This document shows positions 53,705 through 63,600 of a stretch of 64,000 nucleotides of DNA, one piece after another. Positions within the stretch are counted from its first letter, which is position 1. Each line of letters begins with the position of its first letter. Below the pieces are notes generated by a model. It worked only from the letters and a program-made list of their open reading frames with translations, was not told the origin of the DNA and did no database searches. Origin of the DNA: a bacterium (lineage in GTDB: Bacteria > Electryoneota > RPQS01). The DNA is taken from the NCBI GenBank assembly GCA_016703065.1, contig JADJCU010000007.1, forward strand, positions 1 through 64,000. The letters are read 5' to 3'. The position numbers and the translations under genes were made by a program.

Positions 53705-54649
53705 TTAGTCGTCGTGGATTTTTTCTAAGACTCGCAGCTTGGCACTGCGTGCGCGGGGATTTCGCGCAATTTCATCGGCGGAAGGGAGTATCGGTCCACG
53801 CACGGGATATCGGCCTAATGCGCGGGGTGCAGGTGCAACGTAGGGAAAGAGTGCAGGTGCAGGCGGGTAGACTTTCCCCTGCATGAACTGCTTCGTTGGT
53901 CGGTCTTCCAAGGAATGATAGGTAAGGACCACAAGTCTGCCGGAGCACTTCAATAGCCTCCAGGCTGCAGCAAGGCCGGCGTCCAGCTCCGCAAGCTCAT
54001 GGTTGACGGCCATCCGCAGTGCTTGAAAGACGCGGGGTAAGGACTTGTGCGCAGTGGCCGGGACCGACCGGCGGACGATCGAAGCAAGTTCCGCAGTTGT
54101 GCGAATTGGTTGGGCGGTTCGCGCATGCGCGATGGCCCGCGCAATTCTCCCGGCCTGTGAGTCTTCACCGAGTTCGCGGAGCAAGGTTTTCAGCTCTGCT
54201 TCGGAAAGGCGCGCCAGAAGATCGGCTGCAGATTCTCCGGCAGCCGGAGACATCCTCAGATCGAGCGGCCCGTCGAACCGATAGCTGAAACCTCGGCCTG
54301 CCTCGTCGATTTGGTGACTTGAGATGCCGAGGTCGAGCAAAATTCCTGAAAATCCCTGCTCGGACCACTCGGAAAGCTTGCTCGCTGTCTCTGAGAATTG
54401 TATATTCCAAAGTTCGTTGCGCGTCGGCAACCTCCGGCGTGCTTCCGCAATCGCTTCCGGATCACGGTCTATTCCACATAGCCTGCCCGTTTCCCTGAGC
54501 TTACTCCAAATCAGGAGTGAATGTCCGCCGCCGCCTACCGTAAAGTCCGCATAGGTCCCGTTCGGATCTGTGATGAGCCAATGTATGACCTCCGTTCCCA
54601 TAACAGGAACGTGGTACGGCTCAGGCGGAGTGGGCGACTCAGGAGTCAA
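53705..54649 (-). CDS. rsmH: 16S rRNA (cytosine-1402-N4)-methyltransferase RsmH (MraW)
   Basis: RsmH methylates C1402 of 16S rRNA at N4 using S-adenosylmethionine. The 314-aa protein has HVPVMGTEVIHWL, the SAM site YADFTVGGGGHSLLIW, LLDLGISSHQIDEAGRGFSY, the MraW insert with LRELGEDSQAGRIARAI and VLTYHSLEDRPTKQFM. The start is uncertain: TTG 54649 fits the family N-terminus but has no clear ribosome-binding site. It is the third gene of the dcw transcript. Confidence 0.94.
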   Translation of the reverse strand: MTPESPTPPEPYHVPVMGTEVIHWLITDPNGTYADFTVGGGGHSLLIWSKLRETGRLCGIDRDPEAIAEARRRLPTRNELWNIQFSETASKLSEWSEQGFSGILLDLGISSHQIDEAGRGFSYRFDGPLDLRMSPAAGESAADLLARLSEAELKTLLRELGEDSQAGRIARAIAHARTAQPIRTTAELASIVRRSVPATAHKSLPRVFQALRMAVNHELAELDAGLAAAWRLLKCSGRLVVLTYHSLEDRPTKQFMQGKVYPPAPALFPYVAPAPRALGRYPVRGPILPSADEIARNPRARSAKLRVLEKIHDD

Positions 54650-54670
54650 GGAACGGACAACGAAGAATTA

Positions 54671-54700
54671 CCCTGTGACCCGCTGCGGCTGGCCACAGGG
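54671..54700 (-). other. Hairpin between the small dcw gene and rsmH
   Basis: CCCTGTG (54671-54677) and CACAGGG (54694-54700) form a 7-bp stem around a 16-base loop in the 65-base gap before rsmH. It has no T-run. It may lower or tune read-through into the rest of the cluster. Confidence 0.3.
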
Positions 54701-54714
54701 ATCGCGTCGAGGCA

Positions 54715-54954
54715 TTAGCCTTGACGGATGGCGATAGTCTCAGTAGAGGCATCAAGGATTGCGCGGGCCCAGTCCGCGACCTGATTCACCGGGCGGCCGG
54801 AGTGCTCAATGCGAATGACCTTGCAGCCGCGAGCACGGAAGTGTTCGATTGCCGCCTCAAGCTGACGAATCCCAAGTCCGGTGATTTCGCCTTGAATCTT
54901 GAGGAGCGCCTCGTCGTTCGTTTGTGTGGTGTGCATGTGCAGACCCATTTTCAT
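54715..54954 (-). CDS. Small STAS-like hypothetical protein in the dcw cluster
   Basis: The 79-aa protein starts with an ATG that overlaps the mraZ stop (ATGA), so it should be translated with mraZ. The order LLKIQGEI, a helix (LGIRQLEAAIEHFRARG), the strand KVIRIEH and a final helix resembles a short STAS (anti-anti-sigma) fold, but the phosphorylatable Ser is not evident. A gene between mraZ and rsmH is not part of the standard cluster. The function is unknown; the family suggestion is pattern-based. Confidence 0.6.
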   Translation of the reverse strand: MKMGLHMHTTQTNDEALLKIQGEITGLGIRQLEAAIEHFRARGCKVIRIEHSGRPVNQVADWARAILDASTETIAIRQG

Positions 54955-55421
54955 CCCTTTTTGTTCTTGTCCGTGAGCATGTTCCATGCGTCGGACTTCG
55001 TAATCGTTAGCCGTTCGAGACGCGCCTTGTAGGCCTCGGCATTCCAGATAGTAAAGAACTTCTGGCGGCCAAAGAAGATCACATCCCGGGCGATGTTCGC
55101 CTGTCTCAAGAGTGTTTGCGGAATAGTCACTCGCCCTTGCCCGTCGATCGGACGGACCGTCGCTTCAGACAACAGGACCATGTCCCGGTCGATGGCGTCA
55201 TCCAGTGCGAAGTTCGCTGTCTCGTTTTCGGCCGGCGCGTAGATCGCGTCGAAATAATCGACCGAAAACACATTAATGAAATCGGAGCTTCCAACTGTCA
55301 GCACAACATGCAACTTACCGTCATCCGCCGGCAACGCATTGCGGAACTCGGCCGGAATCGACAAGCGACCCTTGTCATCAACGGCAGCAGCATGAGTTCC
55401 CACAAACGGTAGCTTAGACAT
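54951..55421 (-). CDS. mraZ: Transcriptional regulator MraZ
   Basis: MraZ is the AbrB-fold DNA-binding regulator at the head of dcw clusters. The 156-aa protein has two SpoVT/AbrB-like halves: AAAVDDKGRLSIPAEFRNAL (about residues 9-28) and ATVRPIDGQGRVTIPQTLL (about 88-106). It normally represses its own operon by binding repeats near the promoter; no clear repeat set was found here. The promoter at 55468-55496 precedes it. Confidence 0.94.
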   Translation of the reverse strand: MSKLPFVGTHAAAVDDKGRLSIPAEFRNALPADDGKLHVVLTVGSSDFINVFSVDYFDAIYAPAENETANFALDDAIDRDMVLLSEATVRPIDGQGRVTIPQTLLRQANIARDVIFFGRQKFFTIWNAEAYKARLERLTITKSDAWNMLTDKNKKG

Positions 55422-55467
55422 TAGGGCAATCCAGCCGATTTATTCCTATTTCCTCCACTTGGGGGTA

Positions 55468-55496
55468 AAGATACACCGGGATGCTCCGAAAGTCAA
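55468..55496 (-). promoter_or_regulatory. Sigma-70-type promoter of the dcw cluster
   Basis: On the - strand TTGACT (55496-55491) and TATCTT (55473-55468) are separated by exactly 17 bases, about 40 bases ahead of the likely mraZ start. This is the best -35/-10 pair upstream of the cluster. Confidence 0.7.
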
Positions 55497-55734
55497 GAGT
55501 TTTGAGACATTCCAATATATCGTGTTTAGTACCTTATTATTTTGTTTTGTCTATAGATAAATTGGTTTCGCGTTGACAGTTCCTCCGCCCGCGCCGGTTC
55601 GGGAGGATTTCATAGCCTCTCCCGCCTTGGTCCAGCAGAAAACGCTGGCCTTTTTGTCTTCATTAGAAACATAGCGACGATTGGTGTGCTCCGATAGTAC
55701 ATCGCCAACTGAATCCATTTTCGGAGCTCTTGTC
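55497..55734. other. AT-rich divergent intergenic region
   Basis: This stretch lies between the dcw promoter and the start of the exporter genes. It includes an AT-rich block (55515-55565). It should contain the + strand promoter of the MacA-like gene, but no convincing -35/-10 pair with good spacing was found. No gene is visible in it. Confidence 0.4.
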
Positions 55735-56835
55735 ATGGCTGTCTTTCGCCTATCTCTGCTTGCAGTGCTTCTTGTGATCACGGTTTCGTGCAAACAGGAT
55801 GCAGCCTCAAAACCGAAACTCAAGATTGCTTCGGTCGAGCGCGGCGACATGACACAGACTGTCGTGGCGACCGGGAGCATCAAGCCGCTACATCAGATCG
55901 AAATTCGGTCGAAGACCGGGGGCACGGTGCGGAAATTCTATGTTGAGGAAGGCGACTGGGTAAAGGCGGGACAGCGACTGTTTGAGATCACTCCGGAAGC
56001 GTCGCCAACCGAACAAGTTAGGACGCGTGAGGAGCTTCGCACCGCGGAAGTCGAAGTCCAGCAGGCGGAAGACGATCGTCGAGTCGCCAAAGAACTGGCC
56101 GACAAGAAGCTCCTGCCAGAGCAGAATCTGCGCGATTCTGAACGCAGTTTGGAACGTGCAAAGGCCCGCCTGTCGGCTGCTCAAGCGGAGTGGGCTTTGA
56201 TCCAACGTGAACAAATAGGTGATCAAGTCGGCGACATGGCCATCGTAACGACCTCGACAACTGTTGTCGCCCCCATCACCGGATTAATCTTCACTCGGGA
56301 GCTGGATGAGGGCGCCTCAGTCACACCTACCACGTCAGCATCGGGCGGCACGATTGTGATCACGATGGGTGACCACACTGAACTCGAATTCCGGGGTGAC
56401 GTGGACGAGGCAGATGTCGGCAAGCTCAAGAGTGGTCTGAAGGCTGCGGTCACCGTCCAAGCCTATCAGGGAAGGACGTTTGACGGCGCGATCTATCACA
56501 TTTCGCCGGTCGGCCGCTATAGCGACAAGGAGCAGCAGATTGTCTTCAATGTGAAGGCCACTGTGAAGAACGAGGAGCAAGCACTTCGCGTCGGCATGAG
56601 CGCGACTGCTCGAATCGTTGTCGACGAGCGCAAAGACGTGCCGATTGTCGATGAGATGGCCGTCTTCTTCAAGGGTGACTCCGCCTTCGTCAAGATCGTC
56701 ACGGATTCGGTGACCGGTGCGACCGAAGAGCGCACAATAACACTTGGTATATCAGATGGCATCCGCACGGAAGTCACGGGTGGTCTGAACTGCGGGGAGA
56801 TCGTCAGCGCAGGTGCGGTCAGCGAGGAGAACTAA
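55735..56835 (+). CDS. MacA/HlyD-like periplasmic adaptor lipoprotein
   Basis: The 366-aa adaptor links an inner-membrane transporter to an outer-membrane channel. ATG 55735 begins a signal peptide ending in the lipobox TVSC (Cys18). A biotinyl-lipoyl-like half follows (GSIKPLHQIEIRSKTGGTVR), then a long alpha-hairpin coiled coil (about residues 90-160, Glu/Arg rich), the second lipoyl half (TTVVAPITGLIFTRELDEGA) and a beta-barrel domain. Two bases separate it from the permease gene. Confidence 0.88.
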   Translation: MAVFRLSLLAVLLVITVSCKQDAASKPKLKIASVERGDMTQTVVATGSIKPLHQIEIRSKTGGTVRKFYVEEGDWVKAGQRLFEITPEASPTEQVRTREELRTAEVEVQQAEDDRRVAKELADKKLLPEQNLRDSERSLERAKARLSAAQAEWALIQREQIGDQVGDMAIVTTSTTVVAPITGLIFTRELDEGASVTPTTSASGGTIVITMGDHTELEFRGDVDEADVGKLKSGLKAAVTVQAYQGRTFDGAIYHISPVGRYSDKEQQIVFNVKATVKNEEQALRVGMSATARIVVDERKDVPIVDEMAVFFKGDSAFVKIVTDSVTGATEERTITLGISDGIRTEVTGGLNCGEIVSAGAVSEEN

Positions 56836-56836
56836 T

Positions 56837-58069
56837 ATGGGTTTCCTTGAGCTGCTCAGGCAGGTCATCACCAATCTCAGTTCAAACAAACTCCGCAGTG
56901 CTCTGACTATGTTTGGTATTACCTGGGGCATTGCCTCGGTGATGCTCCTGTCGGGCCTGGCACAAGGGTTTTCAGAGGACTCGCTGAAGGGCATCCGTGC
57001 GATGGGCAAGGATGTTGTAATCGTCTGGGGCGGGCGCAAAAGCCTGGCTACCGGCTCGGGCCGGAAAGGCGACCAGATTCGGTTCGATGAGAAGACCAAT
57101 AAGGCGCTCGAAGCCAAAGCGCAACTTTTTGACTTCTCGCCTGAAGTATCGGCGTGGAGCACCGAGATGCGCGCGGGAACGCGCATCTTCAATACTCGTC
57201 TCGCCGGAGTGGGGGAGACGTATGGTAACTTACGTAACTGCATTCCCGATTACGGGCGCTGGCTCTCGCGTCGCGACGTGTTGGAAGCCCGCCGTGTTTG
57301 CGTGATCGGCAACGAAGTGCGCAAAAAGCTCTTCGGCGACGAGTCGAACCCTTTGCATGAGCGAGTACTGATCGGAGGCCGCGAATTCTTAATCGTCGGC
57401 TGGAAGTCCGACAAGAAGCAGAATTCGTCGTACTATGGGCCGGATAATGATGTAGTTTTCATTCCGTACACGACGCAGATGTCGCTTTACGACCGCTTCT
57501 GGTTTGGCAACTTCATCTTCGCACCAAAAGACGTGGACGAACACGAGTTGGCAGTTGCGGAGTTCAAGAATATCGTCTCGAAGGTCCACAAATTCGACCC
57601 CGAAGACCCCGAGGCGCTAAGTCTTTGGGATACCCACAAGAGCGCGCAGGAGACCGAGCGCGTGTTCGATGCGATCAACGCCCTTATGGTGGCCATCGGC
57701 GCAATCACACTGATGATTGGCGGGTTGGGAGTCATGAATATCATGCTCGTCTCAGTCGTAGAGCGCACGCGCGAAATCGGCATTCGCCGCGCCATTGGGG
57801 CAAAGGCGTTTGATATCGTCAAGCAGTTCTTCTTCGAGTGCCTGATTATTACCGTGGTTGCTGGACTGGGCGGCATGCTCGTAGGTTGGAGCCTGATTCG
57901 CCTCCTCCACAACGTGCAGCTTCCCGAGGGACTTGCCCCGCCCATATTATCGCAGGAAACCATGTTGATTTCGGCCGGTATGATTGGTCTGGTGACGATA
58001 TTCTCCGGCCTGTATCCGGCCCTTCGCGCTTCTCGGGTTAATCCGATCCAAGCCCTTCACCATGAGTAG
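56837..58069 (+). CDS. MacB-like ABC transporter permease without ATPase domain
   Basis: The 410-aa protein has the MacB architecture: a first membrane helix (ALTMFGITWGIASVMLLSGL), a large periplasmic core domain (about residues 45-270) and three C-terminal FtsX-type helices with ERTREIGIRRAIGAK. Classical MacB carries an N-terminal ABC ATPase; here the protein begins directly at the first helix, so the ATPase must be a separate gene, and none is adjacent. GAGGAGA precedes ATG 56837. The stop overlaps the next gene by eight bases. Confidence 0.88.
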   Translation: MGFLELLRQVITNLSSNKLRSALTMFGITWGIASVMLLSGLAQGFSEDSLKGIRAMGKDVVIVWGGRKSLATGSGRKGDQIRFDEKTNKALEAKAQLFDFSPEVSAWSTEMRAGTRIFNTRLAGVGETYGNLRNCIPDYGRWLSRRDVLEARRVCVIGNEVRKKLFGDESNPLHERVLIGGREFLIVGWKSDKKQNSSYYGPDNDVVFIPYTTQMSLYDRFWFGNFIFAPKDVDEHELAVAEFKNIVSKVHKFDPEDPEALSLWDTHKSAQETERVFDAINALMVAIGAITLMIGGLGVMNIMLVSVVERTREIGIRRAIGAKAFDIVKQFFFECLIITVVAGLGGMLVGWSLIRLLHNVQLPEGLAPPILSQETMLISAGMIGLVTIFSGLYPALRASRVNPIQALHHE

Positions 58070-59020
58070 TTTGCTTGGCCTCTTACTGGTGTGCTTTTCA
58101 CTTATCGGTTGCGATGATCCGGCGGGGTATTCTGCGTCGCCGAACTGGGCGGTAGACGGAGTCATCGCAGGTGCAAGGGCTCCAGTCATGTCCCACGACG
58201 GACAATACGTCCTGTTTACTCGCGAAGGCACTGACGGCGGTCTGTACCTCTGGCATCACGGCGCTGAGCGTTGCCTGACAGGGGGCGGAGTTGCCATCCG
58301 ACCGGACTACGTTTGGTCCTGTTTTGACCAGAGTCTCGTCGCCTTCTCGATTCCCGGCTCGTCCACCGAAGGTGCCGGAGTGTATGTTATGTCCACGACT
58401 GATCAGCCGATGATCCGTATGTCAACGCACGGTCGTCAGCCGCAGTTCGCGCCGAATGAACTGAGACTCCTCTTCGCCGGAGGATCATCTGATACCGCCA
58501 CACAAGGTATCTGGAGCGTAAGCCTGCTGGACGGCATCTCCGAGCGCCTTACGGCCGTCGGAGAGCGACCGCGTCTGAATCCTGACGGCGAGGTGTTGGC
58601 GTACTTGATTCCACAAGTTGGTTCGAACGGAGCCACCCTGATCACTCGGTCGTTGAGGACTGGGACGAACACATGGCGGCCGCTCGCGTAGCTTCTTTCG
58701 AGTGGGTAACCAACAACGAGCTGCTCGTCGAGGTCGTGTCTGATACGCTCGCCTTGCCGATCTCGCCCGTTATCGGACGTTGCGAAGCACACACTGGGGT
58801 CATCTGGCATACGGCTCAGTCGGCCACAAGGATAGCGATGTTCACAAATCTTGACTATGCCTTCAATCGACTCCAGGAAGATCGTCTCGGCGACTTAATG
58901 ATCGTGTCGCGTAATGGTTTGTTTTCCTTCCCTGATTCTCTGACTAACGCGAGCGGTGTAAGCGCAGCGCATTTCGTCGTCGCAGGTCCAACGGCAAGCA
59001 TGGTCATCCGCACATTCTGA
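58062..59020 (+). CDS. Propeller-type lipoprotein (frameshifted)
   Basis: The signal peptide ends in the lipobox SLIGC (Cys17). The body shows WD40/PD40-like repeats (PVMSHDGQYVLFTREG, PQFAPNELRLLFAGG, PRLNPDGEVLAYLIP), as in TolB-type beta-propellers. The first frame (58062-58691) stops after TWRPLA; the second (58673-59020) continues with VASFEWVTNNELLVEV. One missing base near 58680-58690 explains the break, giving about 318 aa. The gene overlaps the MacB-like permease and is probably part of the same operon, perhaps as a periplasmic accessory protein. Confidence 0.7.
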
Positions 59021-59042
59021 TGGTCATTTCAAAGACACAAAA

Positions 59043-59069
59043 AGCACCGCGTGTTGCGGGGCTGTTTGC
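59043..59069 (+). terminator. Weak terminator between convergent genes
   Basis: AGCACCGC / GCGGGGCT form an 8-bp stem with one mismatch around a 5-base loop, followed by GTTTGCA. It lies between the propeller lipoprotein gene and the convergent mlaF-like gene. Confidence 0.4.
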
Positions 59070-59088
59070 ATTGTGCACATACCGGATC

Positions 59089-59840
59089 CTAATAGTGCGT
59101 GACGACCTTCTTGTCCTCCGATTCACCCGTGATAAAACGGCGAACGATGTCAACTGAAGTGGTCTTGGTCTCGTCGGGAGACCCGGAAAAAACGACTTTC
59201 CCCAAATGGAGCATGACGACCCGATCAGCAATCTTAAACGCTGAGACCATGTCATGCGTGACCACGATTGTGGTCACGTTCAGCTCCCGGTTCAACTGAA
59301 TAATGAGGTCATTGATCGAGTCCGCAGTAATCGGGTCGAGTCCGGTCGTCGGTTCGTCATACAGAATATACTGTGGTTTCATCGCTATCGCCCGGGCCAG
59401 TCCGACCCGCTTGCGCATACCGCCGGACAATTCAGCGGGTTTCAGCTTCTGAATGCCGGGCAAACTGACCATGGAGAGACAATCGGCGACGCGCTTGTTG
59501 ATGTCCGCGCGCGGCATGTCCGTGTGCTCAACAAGGCTTAGCGAAATATTCTCTTCCACAGTCATCGAGTCGAATAGAGCGGCACTCTGAAACAGCACTC
59601 GAATTTCATCCGGACGCGATACAGCTCGGCGCGCGTCGCGTTCGAAATTCTATCGCCGTCCACATATATCTCGCCCGCATCAGGATCGAGGAGCCCAACA
59701 AGATGTTTCAGCAGAACCGATTTTCCGCAGCCGGACTGACCGATGATCACAAGCGATTGGCCGCTGGGAATGGTCAAATCCACGCCTCGCAGCACTTCTT
59801 TCTCGCCAAAATTCTTTTTTACGCCGCGAGCTTCAATCAT
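59089..59840 (-). CDS. mlaF: MlaF-like ABC transporter ATPase (frameshifted)
   Basis: MlaF powers phospholipid transport between the membranes. The N-terminal part (59840-59562) contains VKKNFGEKEVLRGVDLTIPS and Walker A GQSGCGKSVLLKHL. The C-terminal part (59598-59089) contains the Q-loop FQSAALFDSMTVEENI, the ABC signature LSGGMRKRVGLARA, Walker B ILYDEPTTGLDP and the switch His VVTHD. Adding one base at 59600-59601 gives RMKFGVLFQSAALF, the typical sequence. ATG 59840 overlaps the mlaE stop. The total of about 251 aa is normal. Confidence 0.9.
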
Positions 59841-60658
59841 TAGAAGAGTATCATCGCTACCAAAAAGTCCAGCACCAGCACGGTGAGCGAACTCCAAACA
59901 AACGCTTTTATGGTCGCTGTCCCCACGCCCTCCGCGCCTCCTGTTGTGTCAAATCCTACATAGCATCCGATCATTGCCGAGCTCATGCCGAAAAACAGCG
60001 ACTTCAGAAGTCCGGAGAATACGTCATAAGTATGAAAAAATGCTGGCACTAATCCCCAGAATTGAACAGTTGTCATCCCGAGAAACACATTTGTTACAAA
60101 CCATGCGCCCATCAATGCGATGAAATCCACCTGAATCACCAATATCGGCATCATCCCCGCCATCGCTGCGATTCGCGGTACGGCGAGATAGCGCGTGCTC
60201 GAAATCGCCATCGATTCCAATGCGTCAATCTGCTCGGTGACACGCATCGTGCCAAGCTCCGCCGCAATTGAGGCCGCAACTCGGCCGGATATCACAAGCC
60301 CCGTTAAGACCGGTCCCATTTCCAGCACAATACTCTTGAAAATACCGGGGCCTATCATATCAAACGGTACATAGCCTTCAAGCTGATAGTGGAGTTGCCA
60401 GCCGGAGACCGCGCCTGTAAACACGCCGACCAATAGAATCAGCGGCAAACTGTCCACACCGAGTCGTTCACATTCACGCAAGAACAGGTCACGCCGCTTA
60501 AATATGGCGCCAAGCTCGGTTGCCACTCGCCCCATCATGATCCCAAACCTGCCAAGTTCGGAGACGAACTCGGTTGGCAGTTGCCCGATTATGTAGAGCG
60601 GCGATAAGGCGCGTTCTGCACCGATGCGGATCTGCTCATGCTTAGTATTCTGCTCCAA
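59840..60658 (-). CDS. mlaE: MlaE-family permease
   Basis: MlaE is the membrane subunit of the MlaFEDB-type lipid transporter. The 272-aa protein has an N-terminal amphipathic region and several membrane helices. Family motifs include GVFTGAVSGWQLHYQLEGY, LTGLVISGRVAASIAAELGTMRV and EQIDALESMAISSTRYLAVP. It overlaps the upstream barrel gene by 17 bases and the mlaF start by one. No MlaD (MCE-domain) gene is seen directly downstream within the window. Confidence 0.94.
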   Translation of the reverse strand: MEQNTKHEQIRIGAERALSPLYIIGQLPTEFVSELGRFGIMMGRVATELGAIFKRRDLFLRECERLGVDSLPLILLVGVFTGAVSGWQLHYQLEGYVPFDMIGPGIFKSIVLEMGPVLTGLVISGRVAASIAAELGTMRVTEQIDALESMAISSTRYLAVPRIAAMAGMMPILVIQVDFIALMGAWFVTNVFLGMTTVQFWGLVPAFFHTYDVFSGLLKSLFFGMSSAMIGCYVGFDTTGGAEGVGTATIKAFVWSSLTVLVLDFLVAMILF

Positions 60659-63600
60659 GCGAGAAGTAGTAGCGCGGTTTAGACGTGTCTACGCCGTCAG
60701 TGGACCAGGCCACATCCCAACGCAGCAGGAGGAAGCCCAGATTTGACCGCCATCCAAATCCGTAAGCAGTTTGCAGGTCATACAGCCTGCGTCGTCCTGC
60801 GTCATCCTCTCTGGTCAACTTGAAAGTCTCGTCGTACCAGGCCGCGCCAATGTCCGCGAACAATGCGCCGCGAACATCGGAGAGGTCAGCGGTAACGGCC
60901 AGCCCATCTGAAGATACCGTATCACCGGGAACCGGAATTCTTGATTCGTCAGGAAAAATCGATTCCCCGTTCCGCGCTTTTCGAAATAGTCGCCGCCGCG
61001 AAACGGAGTAATGAATGAAGAGAAATAGAAATCGTTGATTTCGTCTGTGGGTATCTCGTCATTCTCGAATCTGCGATTAATCCAATTTGATACGCCGCCC
61101 ATGAAGAAGCGCTGCGGGTCCGGACCGCCCGACAGACCTGCGGTGAGCCGTGAGGCCCATGAATAGTCGCGTCCGATCCGGAAGTACTGGCGCAAATCAC
61201 CTTTTGCCGTATAGAATTCCGAGGTCCAAACTTCCTTGGTGTCGCGGTCAGATTGCAGATTCGGGCTATACGACGTAGAAACTCGATACCGGGTGCCGTT
61301 GACCGGCCCCGTGCTGCCCCACACCACAGTGTCGTGGACGTAGCCAAGCTCGGGCAGGAGAATTCGCCGCCGCGCCGTCTTGCGGTAGTCGTAATAGTCG
61401 TATTGGTCCGGCATCCACTCTGCTCGATCCACACCAAAGCCGCTGATGATCAGTTCACTTCGTGTGTACTTCGAAAACGGATAGCTGAAGTCAATTTGCG
61501 TCTGCAATGTCTGATCCCGGACATTTCCGGCATCCAGATAGTAAACGTACCGGAAAATTCCCGCACCATAGTTGATTCGGTTGGGCAGGTAGAAATATTG
61601 CGCAGAGAAATTTGAGTTATCGAGATTGTTAAAATCGTAGTACAAATCCGTGTTAAACAAGACGAGCTGGTTTCCCAACACATCACTGAACAGGATTTGG
61701 CCCGTTCCCTGCGCACCAAAAAACGAGCTGTAGGCTGCGGTTGCGTAGACGAAGTCAGGCGTGAATTTCGTTCGATACTTCTTGCTGAAGAAGCCGCCGC
61801 CCGGCTTGCGTGTGTTCGTTGTATCGGTCAGGCGCTTATCAGAGTCGTCGAACGACTGGCCAATGTTATCAACGAATACATAGCGCGAAAACTCCCGGTT
61901 GCTTTCGCGCAGCTCCAGCGATTCGGCTGTGCTTTCTGCCTGCTCACCGTATTCGGCTTCAATCGCTTCGGGAGTGCCGTGCTCACGAAACGCGGTCAAC
62001 GCCGGCACCTTCGCAGTCAACGCGTCTGGCGACTTCAACAAATAGAGGTCGTAGCCGCCTTCATAGAATGACGTGAACACAAGCCGGTTTGCTCTTGCCG
62101 AGTAACTGGGTTGGAAGCAGCCGGTGAGCGCGTTCGTGATCGCGACGGTTTCATTCGTCTCGAGATTCATCCGGTAGAGGTTGGAGATACCTGTCGAATC
62201 CGAAACAAAAACGAGATACTTTCCATCTGGCGATATAGTCGGGTTCTTTTCCTGGAACTCGCCGAACGTCAGTTGCTCGCACGCGGGACTACCGGCAGTG
62301 ATCCGATACAGGTTCATCGTGCGATAGTCGAAATCCCACATCTGGAAGGACTGATCGTAGCCCGACACTCTCAATGAATCGCGGCGATCAGATGCGAAAT
62401 AGAGCGTTTGCGAGTCTCCGCCCCACGCCGGATCGTCATCACTGAAGATATCGTCGGTAACCTGCACGAGTTGACCGGATTCGACTTCATAATAGTACAG
62501 GTCGGATTGGCCGCTCTTCATGCCCACGAACGCGATTCGACTGCCATCCGGTGAGAAGGTCGGGTTGAAGATACCATCGAGTTTCGGTCGATAGCGTTTG
62601 ACAATGTCGCGTGATTCGATGTTCAAGATGTTTATGGCATCAAGGGCGCCCGCTTTTGACGCGAAGGCGATCGCTTCGCCGTCTGGTGACCACGACATTC
62701 GGGCATCGAGCCATTTCAACTGCTCGAAATCACCGCTGCGTTCGCCCTGCAACAGCCGTTGCGACTTGCCTGTTTCGACATCTTGCAGCCATACATCAAA
62801 GTAGTCGGCGCGGTCGGACAAATACGCGACCTTCTGGCCATCGGGCGACAACGCCCCGCCGTTATTGACATAATTGTGAATCTTGCGATGATTCGTAACT
62901 CGTTCCGCGATGTCTTCAGGTGTTTCGTAGTCGACAACGCCCGGCCAGTAGATTTTTCGCAGCCATTGCTGCCAGGCGCGGTTAAAGTCCTCCATCGTGA
63001 TGCCCACCGCACTCTTGAGCGACTTAGGCACTTCCCGGGACGAGCGAACCTTGTTGACGAATTCGCCGATTTTCTCTTTCCCATAACGGCGGTCCAAGTA
63101 GTAGAAGACTGATTGGCCGCCCTTGTACGCGAAGTAGCCGCCCAAGTAATCAATAGGGGGGAGGTAGCCGGTGATCGTCGCGTCGCGCATGAACATGTCG
63201 GCTTCGACATCCCAGCCCCCGCGCGATTCGTACTCAGCTAATCCCTCAGAAAACCAGAGTGGGATGTCGGAGGTAGCAACGCCGATCAGAATCGACTGAA
63301 AGCCGGTGCCGTAGAATAGCCTCAGATTGACCGCGTGAGTCAGCTCATGATGAATAACATGCCGGAAGGCCTCGTAATTCCCGGTATACGGCAGCACAAC
63401 CCGATTCTTAAGAAACTCAGTGAACCCACCGAGCGATTCTTCTTGAATCGACATCGAAACGTTTGTCTGCTGAAATCGATTGTGCGACGCATAGATGATG
63501 AACCTGATGCGCCCCTCCAAACCGTAATCCCAACTGGCCTCAATCAGCTTCAAGGCCCGCTCCGCGGTCTCGGCTGTGAACTCTGCAATTCTCTCCTGAC

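Noticed and set aside
55422..55470. MraZ-binding TGGGN repeats upstream of mraZ
   Set aside because: Only a single G-run (TTGGGGG) is present; no regularly spaced repeat set was found.
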